Source: Candidatus Endolissoclinum faulkneri L2 (lineage in GTDB: Bacteria > Pseudomonadota > Alphaproteobacteria > Thalassobaculales > Thalassobaculaceae). Taken from it: 64,000 nt of DNA. Position numbers and translations under genes: made by a program. The notes beneath the pieces are model-generated. The model did not search any database and was not told the origin of the DNA. It was given only the letters and a program-made list of their open reading frames with translations. Of this stretch, positions 20,065 through 29,380 are shown in pieces (within the stretch, counting starts at the first letter, position 1; each line of letters opens with the position of its first letter). Where the stretch lies: the NCBI RefSeq assembly GCF_000319385.1, contig NC_019566.1, positions 1,193,266 to 1,257,265 on the forward strand. The letters are read 5' to 3'.

Positions 20065-21327
20065 TCAAGCAAACATTCGTCTTACTAAATTAAGTGCATC
20101 AACAAAAAAATCAATTTCCTTAAAGGTGTTATACATAGCAAAACTTGCTCGAGTAGTTGAACCAACTTTATAAAAATTCATCAAAGGCTGGGCACAATGA
20201 TTACCGGCGCGCACTGCAACGCCCTGCCGATCAATGATCGTCGCCACGTCATGTGGATGAACGCAATTCAAAACAAATGCAATAATCGGTGCCTTCCCAG
20301 AAGGCCTACCGATTATAGTCAAACCTTCCACTAAATCAAGCATCTGTGTAGCGTAATTCAACAATTCCCGTTCATACTTAGCAATACTGTTTAAACCAAT
20401 ATCATTTATATAATCAATCGCAGCGGCCAGTCCAATCGCCTGAACAATAGCCGGTGTACCAGACTCAAATTTAGCTGGCAGGTCAGCCCATTTGCTCATT
20501 TCAATTGAGACTGATGAGATCATATTTCCGCCACCCTGATACGGTGGCATAGTCTCTAACACGCTTTCCTTCCCGTAAAGCACCCCTATGCCAGATGGGC
20601 CGTACAATTTGTGGCCAGTAAAACAATAAAAATCGCAACTAATATTTTTAACATCAATGGAGATATGTGGGGCAGCTTGGCTGCCGTCTAATAATACAAG
20701 CGCACCTACATCATGGGCTAGTTTTGTTACCTCAAATACTGGTACTACGGTTCCTAATACGTTAGATACATGACAAACTGATACTAATTTAGTACGATCA
20801 GTTAATAATGTTTTAAAGCTATCCAAATCAAATGTGCCATCTTTTTCTGGTTTTAGCGCTTTTAAAACAAGGCCTTTCTCATCTCTTAACATCTGCCATG
20901 GAACAATGTTAGAATGATGCTCCATATAAGTTATAAGAATTTCGTCTCCTGCCTGAAGATTAGTTCGCCCCCAGCTTGAAGCAACTAAGTTGATTGCCTC
21001 AGTAGCGTTACGAGTAAAAATAATTTCAGTACTAGAAGCAGCACCAAGAAAAGCGCGCACCGTCTCTCGCGCGCTTTCATAATCGTCAGTCGCTTTTTCA
21101 CTCATAAAATGCAAACCACGATGAACATTAGAATAGCCCGTCGTATATGCCTCAGTTATGCGGTCAATTACCTGACGAGGTTTTTGGGCAGAAGAAGCAT
21201 TATCAAAGTAAACTAAATCCTTACCGTGTACCATTTGAGACAAAATAGGAAAATCTTCCCTAATACGGGCTAAATTGTAGCTATCAAACTTATCAGTAAG
21301 GTTTTCTGTAGCAAAATCATGATCCAT
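20065..21327 (-). CDS. sufS: SufS, cysteine desulfurase
   Basis: This PLP enzyme takes sulfur from cysteine for the SufBCD scaffold, with SufE as sulfur acceptor. Motifs are ATEAINLVA, YMEHHSNIVPWQ, DGSQAAPH, FTGHKLYGPSGIG with the PLP lysine, and RAGNHCAQP with the catalytic Cys at residue 378. The frame extends to a TTG at 21348. The ATG at 21327 has an AGG 7 bases upstream and gives MDHDFATENL, so I prefer it (420 residues). Its start overlaps the sufD stop by 11 bases, suggesting translational coupling. Confidence 0.95.
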   Translation of the reverse strand: MDHDFATENLTDKFDSYNLARIREDFPILSQMVHGKDLVYFDNASSAQKPRQVIDRITEAYTTGYSNVHRGLHFMSEKATDDYESARETVRAFLGAASSTEIIFTRNATEAINLVASSWGRTNLQAGDEILITYMEHHSNIVPWQMLRDEKGLVLKALKPEKDGTFDLDSFKTLLTDRTKLVSVCHVSNVLGTVVPVFEVTKLAHDVGALVLLDGSQAAPHISIDVKNISCDFYCFTGHKLYGPSGIGVLYGKESVLETMPPYQGGGNMISSVSIEMSKWADLPAKFESGTPAIVQAIGLAAAIDYINDIGLNSIAKYERELLNYATQMLDLVEGLTIIGRPSGKAPIIAFVLNCVHPHDVATIIDRQGVAVRAGNHCAQPLMNFYKVGSTTRASFAMYNTFKEIDFFVDALNLVRRMFA

Positions 21328-22612
21328 CAATAGCCTGCGTATCAACAATATTCTGCTGCATCCAATTATTCGCTACTACGCGAAACACATCACGAATCAA
21401 CAAGTTATGAATATAATTGATCGTCTCCTCAACATAGGCTGAAACCATAATAGCTCGTGCTCTTTTCTTGGAAATACCACGTGCCATCAAGTAAAAGATC
21501 TGCTCTTCATCTAACTCTCCTACCGTAGCGCCGTGACTACACGTTACATCGTCAGCATAAATCTCTAACTCTGGTTTTGAGTTAATTTCCACCTCCTTAG
21601 ATAACAGTAACGCACGGTTCATTTGATATCCTTTAGTTTGCTGTGCATTCTTACGAACCAAAATCTTACCCTGAAAAACACCCTGAGCATGGTTAGCTAA
21701 TACGCCCTTATACAACTCGTGACTTACACAAGCAGGCTCAACATGATCGATGAATGTAACAGTTTCCATATGCTGATCACTACAGGCAAGATAGCTACCA
21801 TTAATGCTATAATTGATATGAGAACCGGCTAAAGTCGCGCTAATCTCATTACGAGATAATTTTGCTCCAGTCGACAACGCAAAATTATCATAAATGCTAT
21901 TTGCAGCACAACGAGCTGCATTCATAGCAATATGAAAAGCATCGGTATCTTCTGCTTGCAGTTTGTAATGACTAATATGAGAATTTTTACCTATTACCAA
22001 CTCAGTAACGACATTATTTATATAAACGCCGCTGCCTGTGTGAATTTCAATTAAATCAGCTACTGCATCTTCTTCCAATACAACCAAAACACGCGGATTA
22101 ACTGCAACGATCTTACCGTTTGCTTGGGTATCAACTAATAAAATAATCGGTTTTTTCATTACCGCACCTTTGCGAATTCGCATAGCTACACCACCAGAAA
22201 AAGCAGTAGTATTAATTGCGGTAAATGGATGCATTTTAGTATTAATAGTAGAACCAAAAGCTTCTATTACCCAAGTAGGCGTAATTCTTCGATCAGCAAA
22301 ATCAAATAAATCTATATACTCTGGGACAGCATCTATCCAAGTTAGTATTCCATTTGATATGTGTAACTCGAGAGCATTAAGCTCCGCAAAAACTTTTGGG
22401 CAAGAAAGAATTGCTGTACTATTTGCTGCAATCGGTTCCAAAGCCTTAAATGCATTTAAATTTGTAAATCTCCAAGCCTCTGCAAACACCATGTCTTGCA
22501 TAACTGAGCCTTCTATCTCTTCCACCGCTTTGCGAAATAAACTACTCAACCATCCAGGCTCAGAATTTTTCTGGGCGTTGCTAGGCAATAAATACTTTTT
22601 ATTACTAGGCAT
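21317..22612 (-). CDS. sufD: SufD, Fe-S scaffold subunit
   Basis: SufD pairs with SufB and the SufC ATPase in the SufBC2D scaffold that builds Fe-S clusters. The protein has the right-handed beta-helix region typical of SufB/SufD and the C-terminal block KPELEIYADDVTCSHGATVGELDEEQ... with FYLMARGIS, diagnostic for the family. The frame extends to 22657, but the ATG at 22612 has an AAGGGA Shine-Dalgarno element and leaves 10 bases to sufC, so it is the likely start (431 residues). It overlaps sufS by 11 bases. Confidence 0.94.
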   Translation of the reverse strand: MPSNKKYLLPSNAQKNSEPGWLSSLFRKAVEEIEGSVMQDMVFAEAWRFTNLNAFKALEPIAANSTAILSCPKVFAELNALELHISNGILTWIDAVPEYIDLFDFADRRITPTWVIEAFGSTINTKMHPFTAINTTAFSGGVAMRIRKGAVMKKPIILLVDTQANGKIVAVNPRVLVVLEEDAVADLIEIHTGSGVYINNVVTELVIGKNSHISHYKLQAEDTDAFHIAMNAARCAANSIYDNFALSTGAKLSRNEISATLAGSHINYSINGSYLACSDQHMETVTFIDHVEPACVSHELYKGVLANHAQGVFQGKILVRKNAQQTKGYQMNRALLLSKEVEINSKPELEIYADDVTCSHGATVGELDEEQIFYLMARGISKKRARAIMVSAYVEETINYIHNLLIRDVFRVVANNWMQQNIVDTQAIDGS

Positions 22613-22622
22613 AATAAATCCC

Positions 22623-23378
22623 TTATGCCGTTGTTTCAATAAAATTGAAATAGCCACGCTGTTCTAATTGCATTGCCAATTCTTTCCCACCAGTTTTTTG
22701 AATACGACCATGAGCAAGAACATGCACTAAATCCGGCTCGATATGATCTAGCAAGCGTTGATAATGAGTAATAACCAACATTGAACGCTCAAAAGAGCGC
22801 AGAGAATTTACCCCATCTGAAACTATCTTTAAAGCATCAATATCAAGACCACTATCAGTTTCATCGAGGATACAAAATTTAGGCTCCAACATTGCCATTT
22901 GCAGAATTTCGTTGCGTTTTTTCTCACCTCCCGAAAATCCAACATTTACTGAGCGTTTTAACATTTCGTCACTTACTCCTAAAGACTTTGCTTTACTACG
23001 AACCATCTTAAGAAATTCCATAGAGTCTATTAGCTCTTCACCGGCTACCTTACGCCTGGCATTCACTACTTCTCGTAAAAAAGTCATACCACTCACACCA
23101 GGAAGTTCCACGGGATATTGCATAGCAAGAAACAAGCCAGCAATTGCACGTTCATTAGCCTCCATGGACAACAAGTCTTGGCCGCAAAAGCGCACGGATC
23201 CGTGGGTAACCTTACAAGTTTCGCGGCCACTTAGAACATAAGTTAATGTGCTTTTCCCGGAGCCATTTGGACCCATAATTGCATGAATCTGACCAGCTTC
23301 AATTGACAAATTTATGCCACGAAGTATCGGCCTTCCATCAACTTCAGCATGAATATTTTCAATTTCTAACAATTTCAT
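22623..23378 (-). CDS. sufC: SufC, ATPase of the Fe-S scaffold
   Basis: This is an ABC-type ATPase that drives conformational change in the SufBCD complex; it is cytoplasmic and not a transporter. It has Walker A GPNGSGKST at residues 36-44, the signature FSGGEKKRNEILQ, Walker B CILDETDSGLDIDAL, and the H-loop VITHYQRLL, with the YPVELPGV segment typical of SufC. At 251 residues it is of normal length. It lies 25 bases after sufB and 10 bases before sufD. Confidence 0.97.
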   Translation of the reverse strand: MKLLEIENIHAEVDGRPILRGINLSIEAGQIHAIMGPNGSGKSTLTYVLSGRETCKVTHGSVRFCGQDLLSMEANERAIAGLFLAMQYPVELPGVSGMTFLREVVNARRKVAGEELIDSMEFLKMVRSKAKSLGVSDEMLKRSVNVGFSGGEKKRNEILQMAMLEPKFCILDETDSGLDIDALKIVSDGVNSLRSFERSMLVITHYQRLLDHIEPDLVHVLAHGRIQKTGGKELAMQLEQRGYFNFIETTA

Positions 23379-23403
23379 ATTACATTCTTCTTAAAGAATC
23401 AAA

Positions 23404-24861
23404 TTAACCAACACTGCCTTCCAAACTAATGGCAATTAGCTTTTGTGCTTCAACAGCAAACTCCATTGGTAACTCTTTCATTACTTCCTTGCAAAATCCA
23501 TTAACAATCAAGCCAACAGCGTCCTCTGCTGCAAGACCACGAGACCTACAGTAAAAAAGCTGATCATCGCTAATTTTCGAGGCTGATGCCTCATGCTCAA
23601 TCCTAGAAGATGGGTTTTTGCTCTCGATGTAAGGAACGGTATGAGCCCCGCACTTGTCACCGATCAACAAGCTATCACACTGAGTAAAATTACGTGCCAG
23701 ATCGGCGCGTTTCCCAACTCGTACTAGGCCTCGATAAGTGTTGTTAGAATGCCCAGCACTAATGCCCTTAGAAACAATTGTTGATTTAGTGCCTTTACCA
23801 AGATGAATCATTTTAGTACCAGTATCAGCTTGCTGAAGGTTATTAGTAATAGCAACAGAATAAAACTCTCCAACGCTACCATCACCCTGCAATATGCAAC
23901 TTGGATACTTCCAAGTAATTGCGGAACCAGTCTCGACTTGAGTCCAAGAAATCTTGGCACATTTACCTCTACATACACCACGCTTGGTTACAAAATTATA
24001 AATGCCACCATTTCCATTTTCATCGCCCGGATACCAATTTTGGACAGTTGAATATTTAATCTCGGCATTATCTAAAGCAATCAGCTCAACTACTGCAGCA
24101 TGAAGTTGGTTTTCATCTCGCTGCGGCGCAGTACAACCTTCCAAATAAGAAACATAACTGCCCTCATCAGCAATGATCAGAGTGCGTTCGAACTGTCCAG
24201 TATTCTGAGCATTAATACGAAAATAAGTTGATAACTCAATAGGACAACGGACCCCTTTAGGAATATACACAAAGCTACCGTCAGTAAAAACCGCGCTGTT
24301 TAAGCAAGCAAAAAAATTATCCATAGCCGGCACAACCGAGCCAAGATATCGCTTTGTCAATTCCGAATGATTTTGCACAGCCTCAGATATTGAGCAAAAC
24401 ACAATTCCATGCTTTTCCAACTCTTTTTTATAAGTTGTAGCCACAGAAACACTATCAAAAACGGCATCTACAGCAACTACACCGGCCAAAAGCTCTTGTT
24501 CCTTTAACGGAATACCAAGCTTATCGTAAGTTAACAACAATTCTGGGGGAACTTCTTTTAGAGAATTCAGCTTAGGCTTATGTGATGGTGCTGCGTAATA
24601 ATATAAATCGTTATAATCAATCGGTGGGTAACTAACCTTAGCCCAAATTGGCTCTTTCATTAATCGCCAATAATTCAGAGCTTCTAAACGTTTCTCTAGC
24701 AACCAATCCGGCTCTTCCTTTTTGTTGGAAATAAAGTGAATAGTGCTTTCATCAAGCCCTTTGGGTGCCATGTCCATACAAATATCGGTTACAAAACCAT
24801 GCTTATAAGCGCGGCTAGTAAACTCTTGAACATGACGAACAGTATCAGCTGTAGCAGCCAT
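23404..24861 (-). CDS. sufB: SufB, Fe-S scaffold subunit
   Basis: This is the main scaffold subunit where Fe-S clusters are assembled. Recognisable blocks are [74 protein letters not shown] with a conserved Cys, and the C-terminal [13 protein letters not shown]. At 485 residues it has normal length. It is the first gene of sufB-C-D-S-T. An AGGAA lies about 13 bases upstream of the ATG, rather far. A 14-bp hairpin with a U-run lies 39-100 bases upstream on the transcript and could regulate the operon. No iscR-type regulator gene precedes it. Confidence 0.96.
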   Translation of the reverse strand: MAATADTVRHVQEFTSRAYKHGFVTDICMDMAPKGLDESTIHFISNKKEEPDWLLEKRLEALNYWRLMKEPIWAKVSYPPIDYNDLYYYAAPSHKPKLNSLKEVPPELLLTYDKLGIPLKEQELLAGVVAVDAVFDSVSVATTYKKELEKHGIVFCSISEAVQNHSELTKRYLGSVVPAMDNFFACLNSAVFTDGSFVYIPKGVRCPIELSTYFRINAQNTGQFERTLIIADEGSYVSYLEGCTAPQRDENQLHAAVVELIALDNAEIKYSTVQNWYPGDENGNGGIYNFVTKRGVCRGKCAKISWTQVETGSAITWKYPSCILQGDGSVGEFYSVAITNNLQQADTGTKMIHLGKGTKSTIVSKGISAGHSNNTYRGLVRVGKRADLARNFTQCDSLLIGDKCGAHTVPYIESKNPSSRIEHEASASKISDDQLFYCRSRGLAAEDAVGLIVNGFCKEVMKELPMEFAVEAQKLIAISLEGSVG

Positions 24862-24900
24862 ATCTATAATATTTCCTAAGTCGTTAGAATCATCAAGTAC

Positions 24901-24961
24901 AAAAAATCACCTAAGATATTTTATTAGGCATCTTGCATCCCTAAAAGTTAAGTGATTTTTT
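24901..24961 (-). promoter_or_regulatory. Hairpin with U-run in the sufB leader, possible attenuator
   Basis: Arms AAAAAATCACCTAA (24901-24914) and TTAAGTGATTTTTT (24948-24961) pair over 14 bp with one G-U pair on the transcript and enclose 33 bases. On the sufB strand the stem ends in six U residues, like an intrinsic terminator, about 40 bases before the sufB ATG. No gene on either strand ends nearby, so a plain terminator role is not explained. Confidence 0.45.
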
Positions 24962-25208
24962 ACTATTAACTCAGCATAAGTAAAAAGTGAAGAATAAATT
25001 AATTCTATCTTAATTATCAATACGTTCTGATAAAAAAGTCACCTAGAAAAAAAACAAAGACATAACATTATGCATTTTTGTAAGTATATTATTTCATATA
25101 GTAGCACGATAATTCTTGATTATATAACTAAACGTAATTCAATTTATGAATTGTATAACTTTATACTAAAGTAATGCAATTACATCTAATGATCTGTATA
25201 TTGTCTGC

Positions 25209-25254
25209 AATACCTTACCTAATCAATTTTAAATACCTTACCTAATCAATTTTA
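25209..25254. repeat. 23-base tandem direct duplication
   Basis: The unit AATACCTTACCTAATCAATT plus TTA occurs twice in tandem, at 25209-25231 and 25232-25254. The second copy also pairs with the bases just after it: TTACCTAA at 25238-25245 with TTAGGTAA at 25252-25259. It looks like a recent slippage duplication in the sufB-nadK spacer. Confidence 0.85.
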
Positions 25255-25792
25255 GGTAATTTGATAGAGTATAATTTGTATAAATCAATCTAAACCTAAG
25301 GGTGACAACATCAAGGGAATTGATTTTTAATCACTGCTTACTTGCCACTTAACTTATTACTTTTAGTGCTTTCTGAGTTAATAATAAATTTTAACTTAAA
25401 TTCTTCACCAAAAGTATCATCCATTATAGATATATCTATACTTATAGCCTTAACAGAAAGGCAGTAGGCTATTGACGAAGGTTAAAGCATTTTAATTTAA
25501 CAACTATATTTGCCAACATTAGCATACAACAATATACAACAATCTTATCTGCTTATTCGTTCTGATAAAATCATATTTAGGTACCTGCAAAGCTATTAAA
25601 GAATAAATTATTAACAATAAAACTAACGTAATCAATCATTTACATATCACCTGTTGAATGTCAACATCGTACCAAGAAAAATATTTAAACAATTATATGC
25701 TAGAATAATCTATTTAATAAATTAAATAAAATTCAATAGCTTTGCTTCTTTTATAAAAAATTTAGGGCTGAGTTAAATGACGGAGAAATACT

Positions 25793-26572
25793 GTGGTAGC
25801 TGAAATGCATAATATGGCACTTGCCTTCGTAGCTGCTAACAACGAAGAAGCGCTTCTTGCACAAAAGTTGTTAAGCGAACAGTATGGCAATGTTGTACCA
25901 ACCAGAGCTGATTTAATTATTGCACTTGGTGGTGACGGATATATGTTAGAAACTATCCGCGCTACAATTAGCACATGTAAACCAATTTATGGTATGAATT
26001 GTGGTACCATTGGTTTCTTAATGAATAAATTTCAAAATAACAACTTAATAGAAAGATTGCATAAGGCAAAGCCAGTTATACTACATCCACTACGAATGCA
26101 TGCTACTTGTCGCAACGGTACAAGGGTGGAGATGCTAGCAATTAATGAAGTATCCATGTTTCGAGCCTCAGCTCAAGCAGCCAACATTCGTATATTGGTT
26201 GACGGTCGGGAACGACTCGCAGAGTTGATCTGCGATGGCGTTCTAGTAGCTACCCCTGCCGGCTCAACCGCCTACAACCTATCCGCCCATGGACCGATTA
26301 TTCCGCTTGGAGCAAATGTGCTCGCCCTGACACCAATCAGCGCATTTCGCCCCCGTCGCTTGCGAAGCGCTCTGCTATCGCGTGAGGCCATCATTCGCTT
26401 CGAAACTACCTCACCAGAAAAACGACCTATCAATGCTGTAGCTGACGTTATGGAAGTGCCTGACGTAATTGAAGTAGAAATCCGCGAAGATAGCAACGTA
26501 AAACTTACCGTGCTTTACGACCCAGAACACAACTTTGAAGAGCGTGTTTTAACAGAACAATTTAATCCATGA
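25793..26572 (+). CDS. nadK: NAD kinase
   Basis: It phosphorylates NAD to NADP. Motifs are GGDG at residues 46-49 in [29 protein letters not shown] (NE motif), and [16 protein letters not shown]. The length of 259 residues matches the short alphaproteobacterial form. The start is GTG at 25793: a GGAG at 25782-25785 stands 7 bases upstream, which supports it over the ATG at 25805. It is divergent from the suf operon and stands alone. Confidence 0.94.
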   Translation: MVAEMHNMALAFVAANNEEALLAQKLLSEQYGNVVPTRADLIIALGGDGYMLETIRATISTCKPIYGMNCGTIGFLMNKFQNNNLIERLHKAKPVILHPLRMHATCRNGTRVEMLAINEVSMFRASAQAANIRILVDGRERLAELICDGVLVATPAGSTAYNLSAHGPIIPLGANVLALTPISAFRPRRLRSALLSREAIIRFETTSPEKRPINAVADVMEVPDVIEVEIREDSNVKLTVLYDPEHNFEERVLTEQFNP

Positions 26573-27210
26573 ATTTGCTTAATCAGCATCTATATTATTG
26601 TCCTTAAGATATAATTACTTTATTATGGCCTTAAATTTTAGCAGACTTACCGTGTAAACAACGAAACTATATATTGTCTGTGGAGTTCTAGAATTAGGTT
26701 GATACTCATAATTTGGGATACTACTTATAAGTTTTTAACCTCCATGGTTAAGCAATTTTGTTAATTGAGCGAAAGACATGGTGTTTATAAAATAAACTCA
26801 GAATCTATTATTTAAAATCACTATTAATCTAGAACATAGATATGCATTAAATAAGCAAGTGAGTAATTTAAGTTAAAGAAGTTTAATCGATTATGTACAA
26901 ATTGTATTATGTGATCAAAATAAGAGATACGAATTTTAGTAAAAGTTAGATTTTATAGAACATTGAAAAATTATTCAATATAGTTAAAGCTATGCAATTG
27001 CTTTAACTATTCACGATAAATCACAACATTAGCTATTTAACAAAGATCACACTAGTCATTTTAATCATTCATATCCAAATTTATACATAAGGCAATATTA
27101 GTTTGATATTTATTTTTTTTTAAATAAATACTTAATTGGTAAGAAGATTCAAAAAAAATGCTTGCCTAAAGTATAAAACCTACCATAAACAACATATTTT
27201 AAGAGTAAAA
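26573..27210. other. Spacer between nadK and sufE (convergent)
   Basis: It contains an 11-bp stem-loop, ATAGTTAAAGC (26980-26990) with GCTTTAACTAT (27000-27010), around a 9-base loop. It is placed between convergent genes and so may be a weak terminator. No T-run follows and no gene is seen. Confidence 0.5.
26980..27010. terminator. Possible bidirectional terminator between nadK and sufE
   Basis: An exact 11-bp stem with a 9-base loop lies between two convergent genes. It lacks a T-run and is 408 bases from the nadK stop, so the assignment is weak. Confidence 0.3.
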
Positions 27211-27693
27211 TCATCCTTTTTCTCTCTCTTCACTGCAATGATCTAACTCAGCTTGCGCTCGATCTTTAATCGCCCTAAGCATAGCATTAAGACCACTCTT
27301 GCGAGTCGCAGATAGGTGTGAGTCAAGTCCAATGGCCTGAATAAAATCAGGTTTAGTAACTATAATATCTTCTGGAGTTCGATTGGAATAGACTCGTAAA
27401 AGCAAAGCGATAATACCAGAAACTATTGCAGCATCGCTTGTAGCATGAAACAATAGTCGATCGCCAAGCCTTTCAGCAACTAACCAAACTTGACTTTGGC
27501 AGCCACTAAGCTTAAACTCGTCAATTTTATAAGCTGCATTCAACGGTGGATGTTTACGACCAATGTCAATTAAATATTCGTAACGCTCTATCCAATCATC
27601 AAAAAAAGCAAATTCCTCGATAAGTTTAGCTTTTTCTTCTTCGATGGAGCTTTTTAAAGCATCTTCAAGAAGATCTTGGCTCATGCTCTTCAT
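27211..27693 (-). CDS. sufE: SufE, sulfur acceptor for SufS
   Basis: SufE accepts persulfide sulfur from SufS and passes it to SufB. Features are EEFAFFDDWIERYEYLIDIG, then DEFKLSGCQSQVWL with the acceptor Cys at residue 65, and GLDSHLSATRKSGLNAML near the C terminus. At 160 residues it is slightly longer than E. coli SufE (about 138). Two close ATG codons (27693 and 27684) are possible starts. It lies apart from sufBCDST, on the same strand but upstream of it, with nadK in between on the other strand. Confidence 0.95.
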   Translation of the reverse strand: MKSMSQDLLEDALKSSIEEEKAKLIEEFAFFDDWIERYEYLIDIGRKHPPLNAAYKIDEFKLSGCQSQVWLVAERLGDRLLFHATSDAAIVSGIIALLLRVYSNRTPEDIIVTKPDFIQAIGLDSHLSATRKSGLNAMLRAIKDRAQAELDHCSEEREKG

Positions 27694-29380
27694 ATCTGCA
27701 ATTTTTAGGTCTTGTAAAAAATATTTATCAAAAATAGACTAATTAGCATAATAAATTCCACCAAATGGTTTACTCAAATTAGATAGCTTCTTACTCATCG
27801 TTTAAAAAAAATTACTACAACAAATATAAATTTCACCTTTAAATTTAATTATCTGCTTACCGCTCAATTCACTAAATTGATATTCTTATTTTAATCAAAA
27901 GTACACAATTAAATCAATTAGTCGCTTTGCAAAAAGCTTAATAAGCTAGTTAGTGTTCTGTTAAGAAAAAAGGATTTCGTACTATCAACTTTAAATATTG
28001 ACAACAAGCATAAATTTAACAATCAACTTAATATCCTATATTGATATATTCGCATATACAACATTTACTTACTAAAGCAAGTCAGTCGTTTTGCACATAC
28101 TAGCATATGTAAATATACATACTGCATGTAGTAATAGGTATTTTTAATCATTTCAACAAAAATTTATTCCTACTTTTCTTAATTTTAACTATAAACAACT
28201 TACTGCTATTATAGACTTAATTTTTGCTATTATTCGATTGACAAAATTTTTTTATAGTAAATTACTGCCTCAAAGATAATAATTAAATCATTACAATAAA
28301 AATGAGCTGTATACTTTAACAATTTTTATTGCTGCAGTAAACTATACAAACAACAAAAAATAAAGTAAATATTATCGTCCAATAGTTGGTTATTTAACAC
28401 AACACGAGAAATTATACTTATTTAGATGAACATCAAGCGATATAATTGTTATAATCACCACGATCGATTGAAAAATATATGATGGCCTTTTATATAAAGG
28501 CATCTAGTTGATGACATTTACAATAAAATTTGAATTAATTATGATTGTAATTTATCTAGTTTGTTACTTTGTTACATCATTGTACTGCATACAAAATTCT
28601 CCTAATATTTAATTTTATTTCACACAAATACTTAAAATTAAATATTAGGCAAATTATTTTATCGCTTTAAAAAGCAAATATAATAATACTATCTAATTCT
28701 CTTAGAAAGGCAAACTTAGTTATTAAAAAAATTATCTTATTCATAGCTTTTAAATCAAATCTTTTATTCTTAATAATTTTTTTAAAAATCAGATTATTGT
28801 AAATAGCACATTTATAAAATCATAAATTAAATTGTAATCTTATTAACAAGTAAGTTAGAATAATAACAAAACTTATGGCAAAAAAAACTATTACCTAGTT
28901 TATTGCTATAACAAACCAGCAAAATCTTTGTGAACAAACATGTTGACATAATAGTAAATAATCTCCATAAAAGATTCTTTCTAAATAAGAAATACAAAGT
29001 AAAAATTTTTAAAAATTTAAGCAGTTTCATATTCTAATTAATGGCCTATAGGATAATTTTTATTACTCATACTAATTTAAGCAATAGTAGTAATATTATT
29101 TTAAATAATCAATGTCACAACATAGTTTAACTAAACAATATACTTTTCAATATAACCAAAGATTGCAGTGTGTTAGTATGATAGAACTCATATTAACAAT
29201 ATATCAGTATCCAGCTTGATTCCAGCAAACAGAAAGCTATTATGCTATAATACTACAGTAAGATTAAACTGATGAATAAAAACCCCAATCCAACAATATC
29301 ACCGTTATATCTCGCTAAATTTCCTTTGCGTTCGCTGAAAATAACATGCATAGAAAGCAATTAATTTTTTTAAAAATCTG
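27694..29380. other. 1.7-kb spacer between sufE and tkt
   Basis: AT-rich with a long inverted repeat at 28601-28649 and a small stem near 28486-28508 (GCCTTT/AAAGGC). The stretch 29270-29350 is less AT-rich, but no frame is conserved that I can name. A 67-codon minus-strand frame at 28827-29030 looks like AT-rich noise. Confidence 0.5.
28601..28649. repeat. Perfect inverted repeat, 17-bp arms, 15-base loop
   Basis: Arm 28601-28617 (CCTAATATTTAATTTTA) and arm 28633-28649 are exact complements. It lies about 730 bases downstream of tkt on tkt's strand. Confidence 0.85.

Larger units (their letters stand above)
24862..25792. other. Divergent spacer between sufB and nadK
   Basis: It contains the sufB leader hairpin (24901-24961) and a 23-base tandem duplication (25209-25254). 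A 46-base stretch near 25310-25330 is slightly GC-richer. No gene is seen. Promoters for both flanking genes must lie here, but I cannot place them with confidence. Confidence 0.5.

Noticed and set aside
28827-29030. 67-codon minus-strand frame
   Set aside because: Low-complexity hydrophobic and Lys-rich translation of AT-rich DNA; no recognisable motif.
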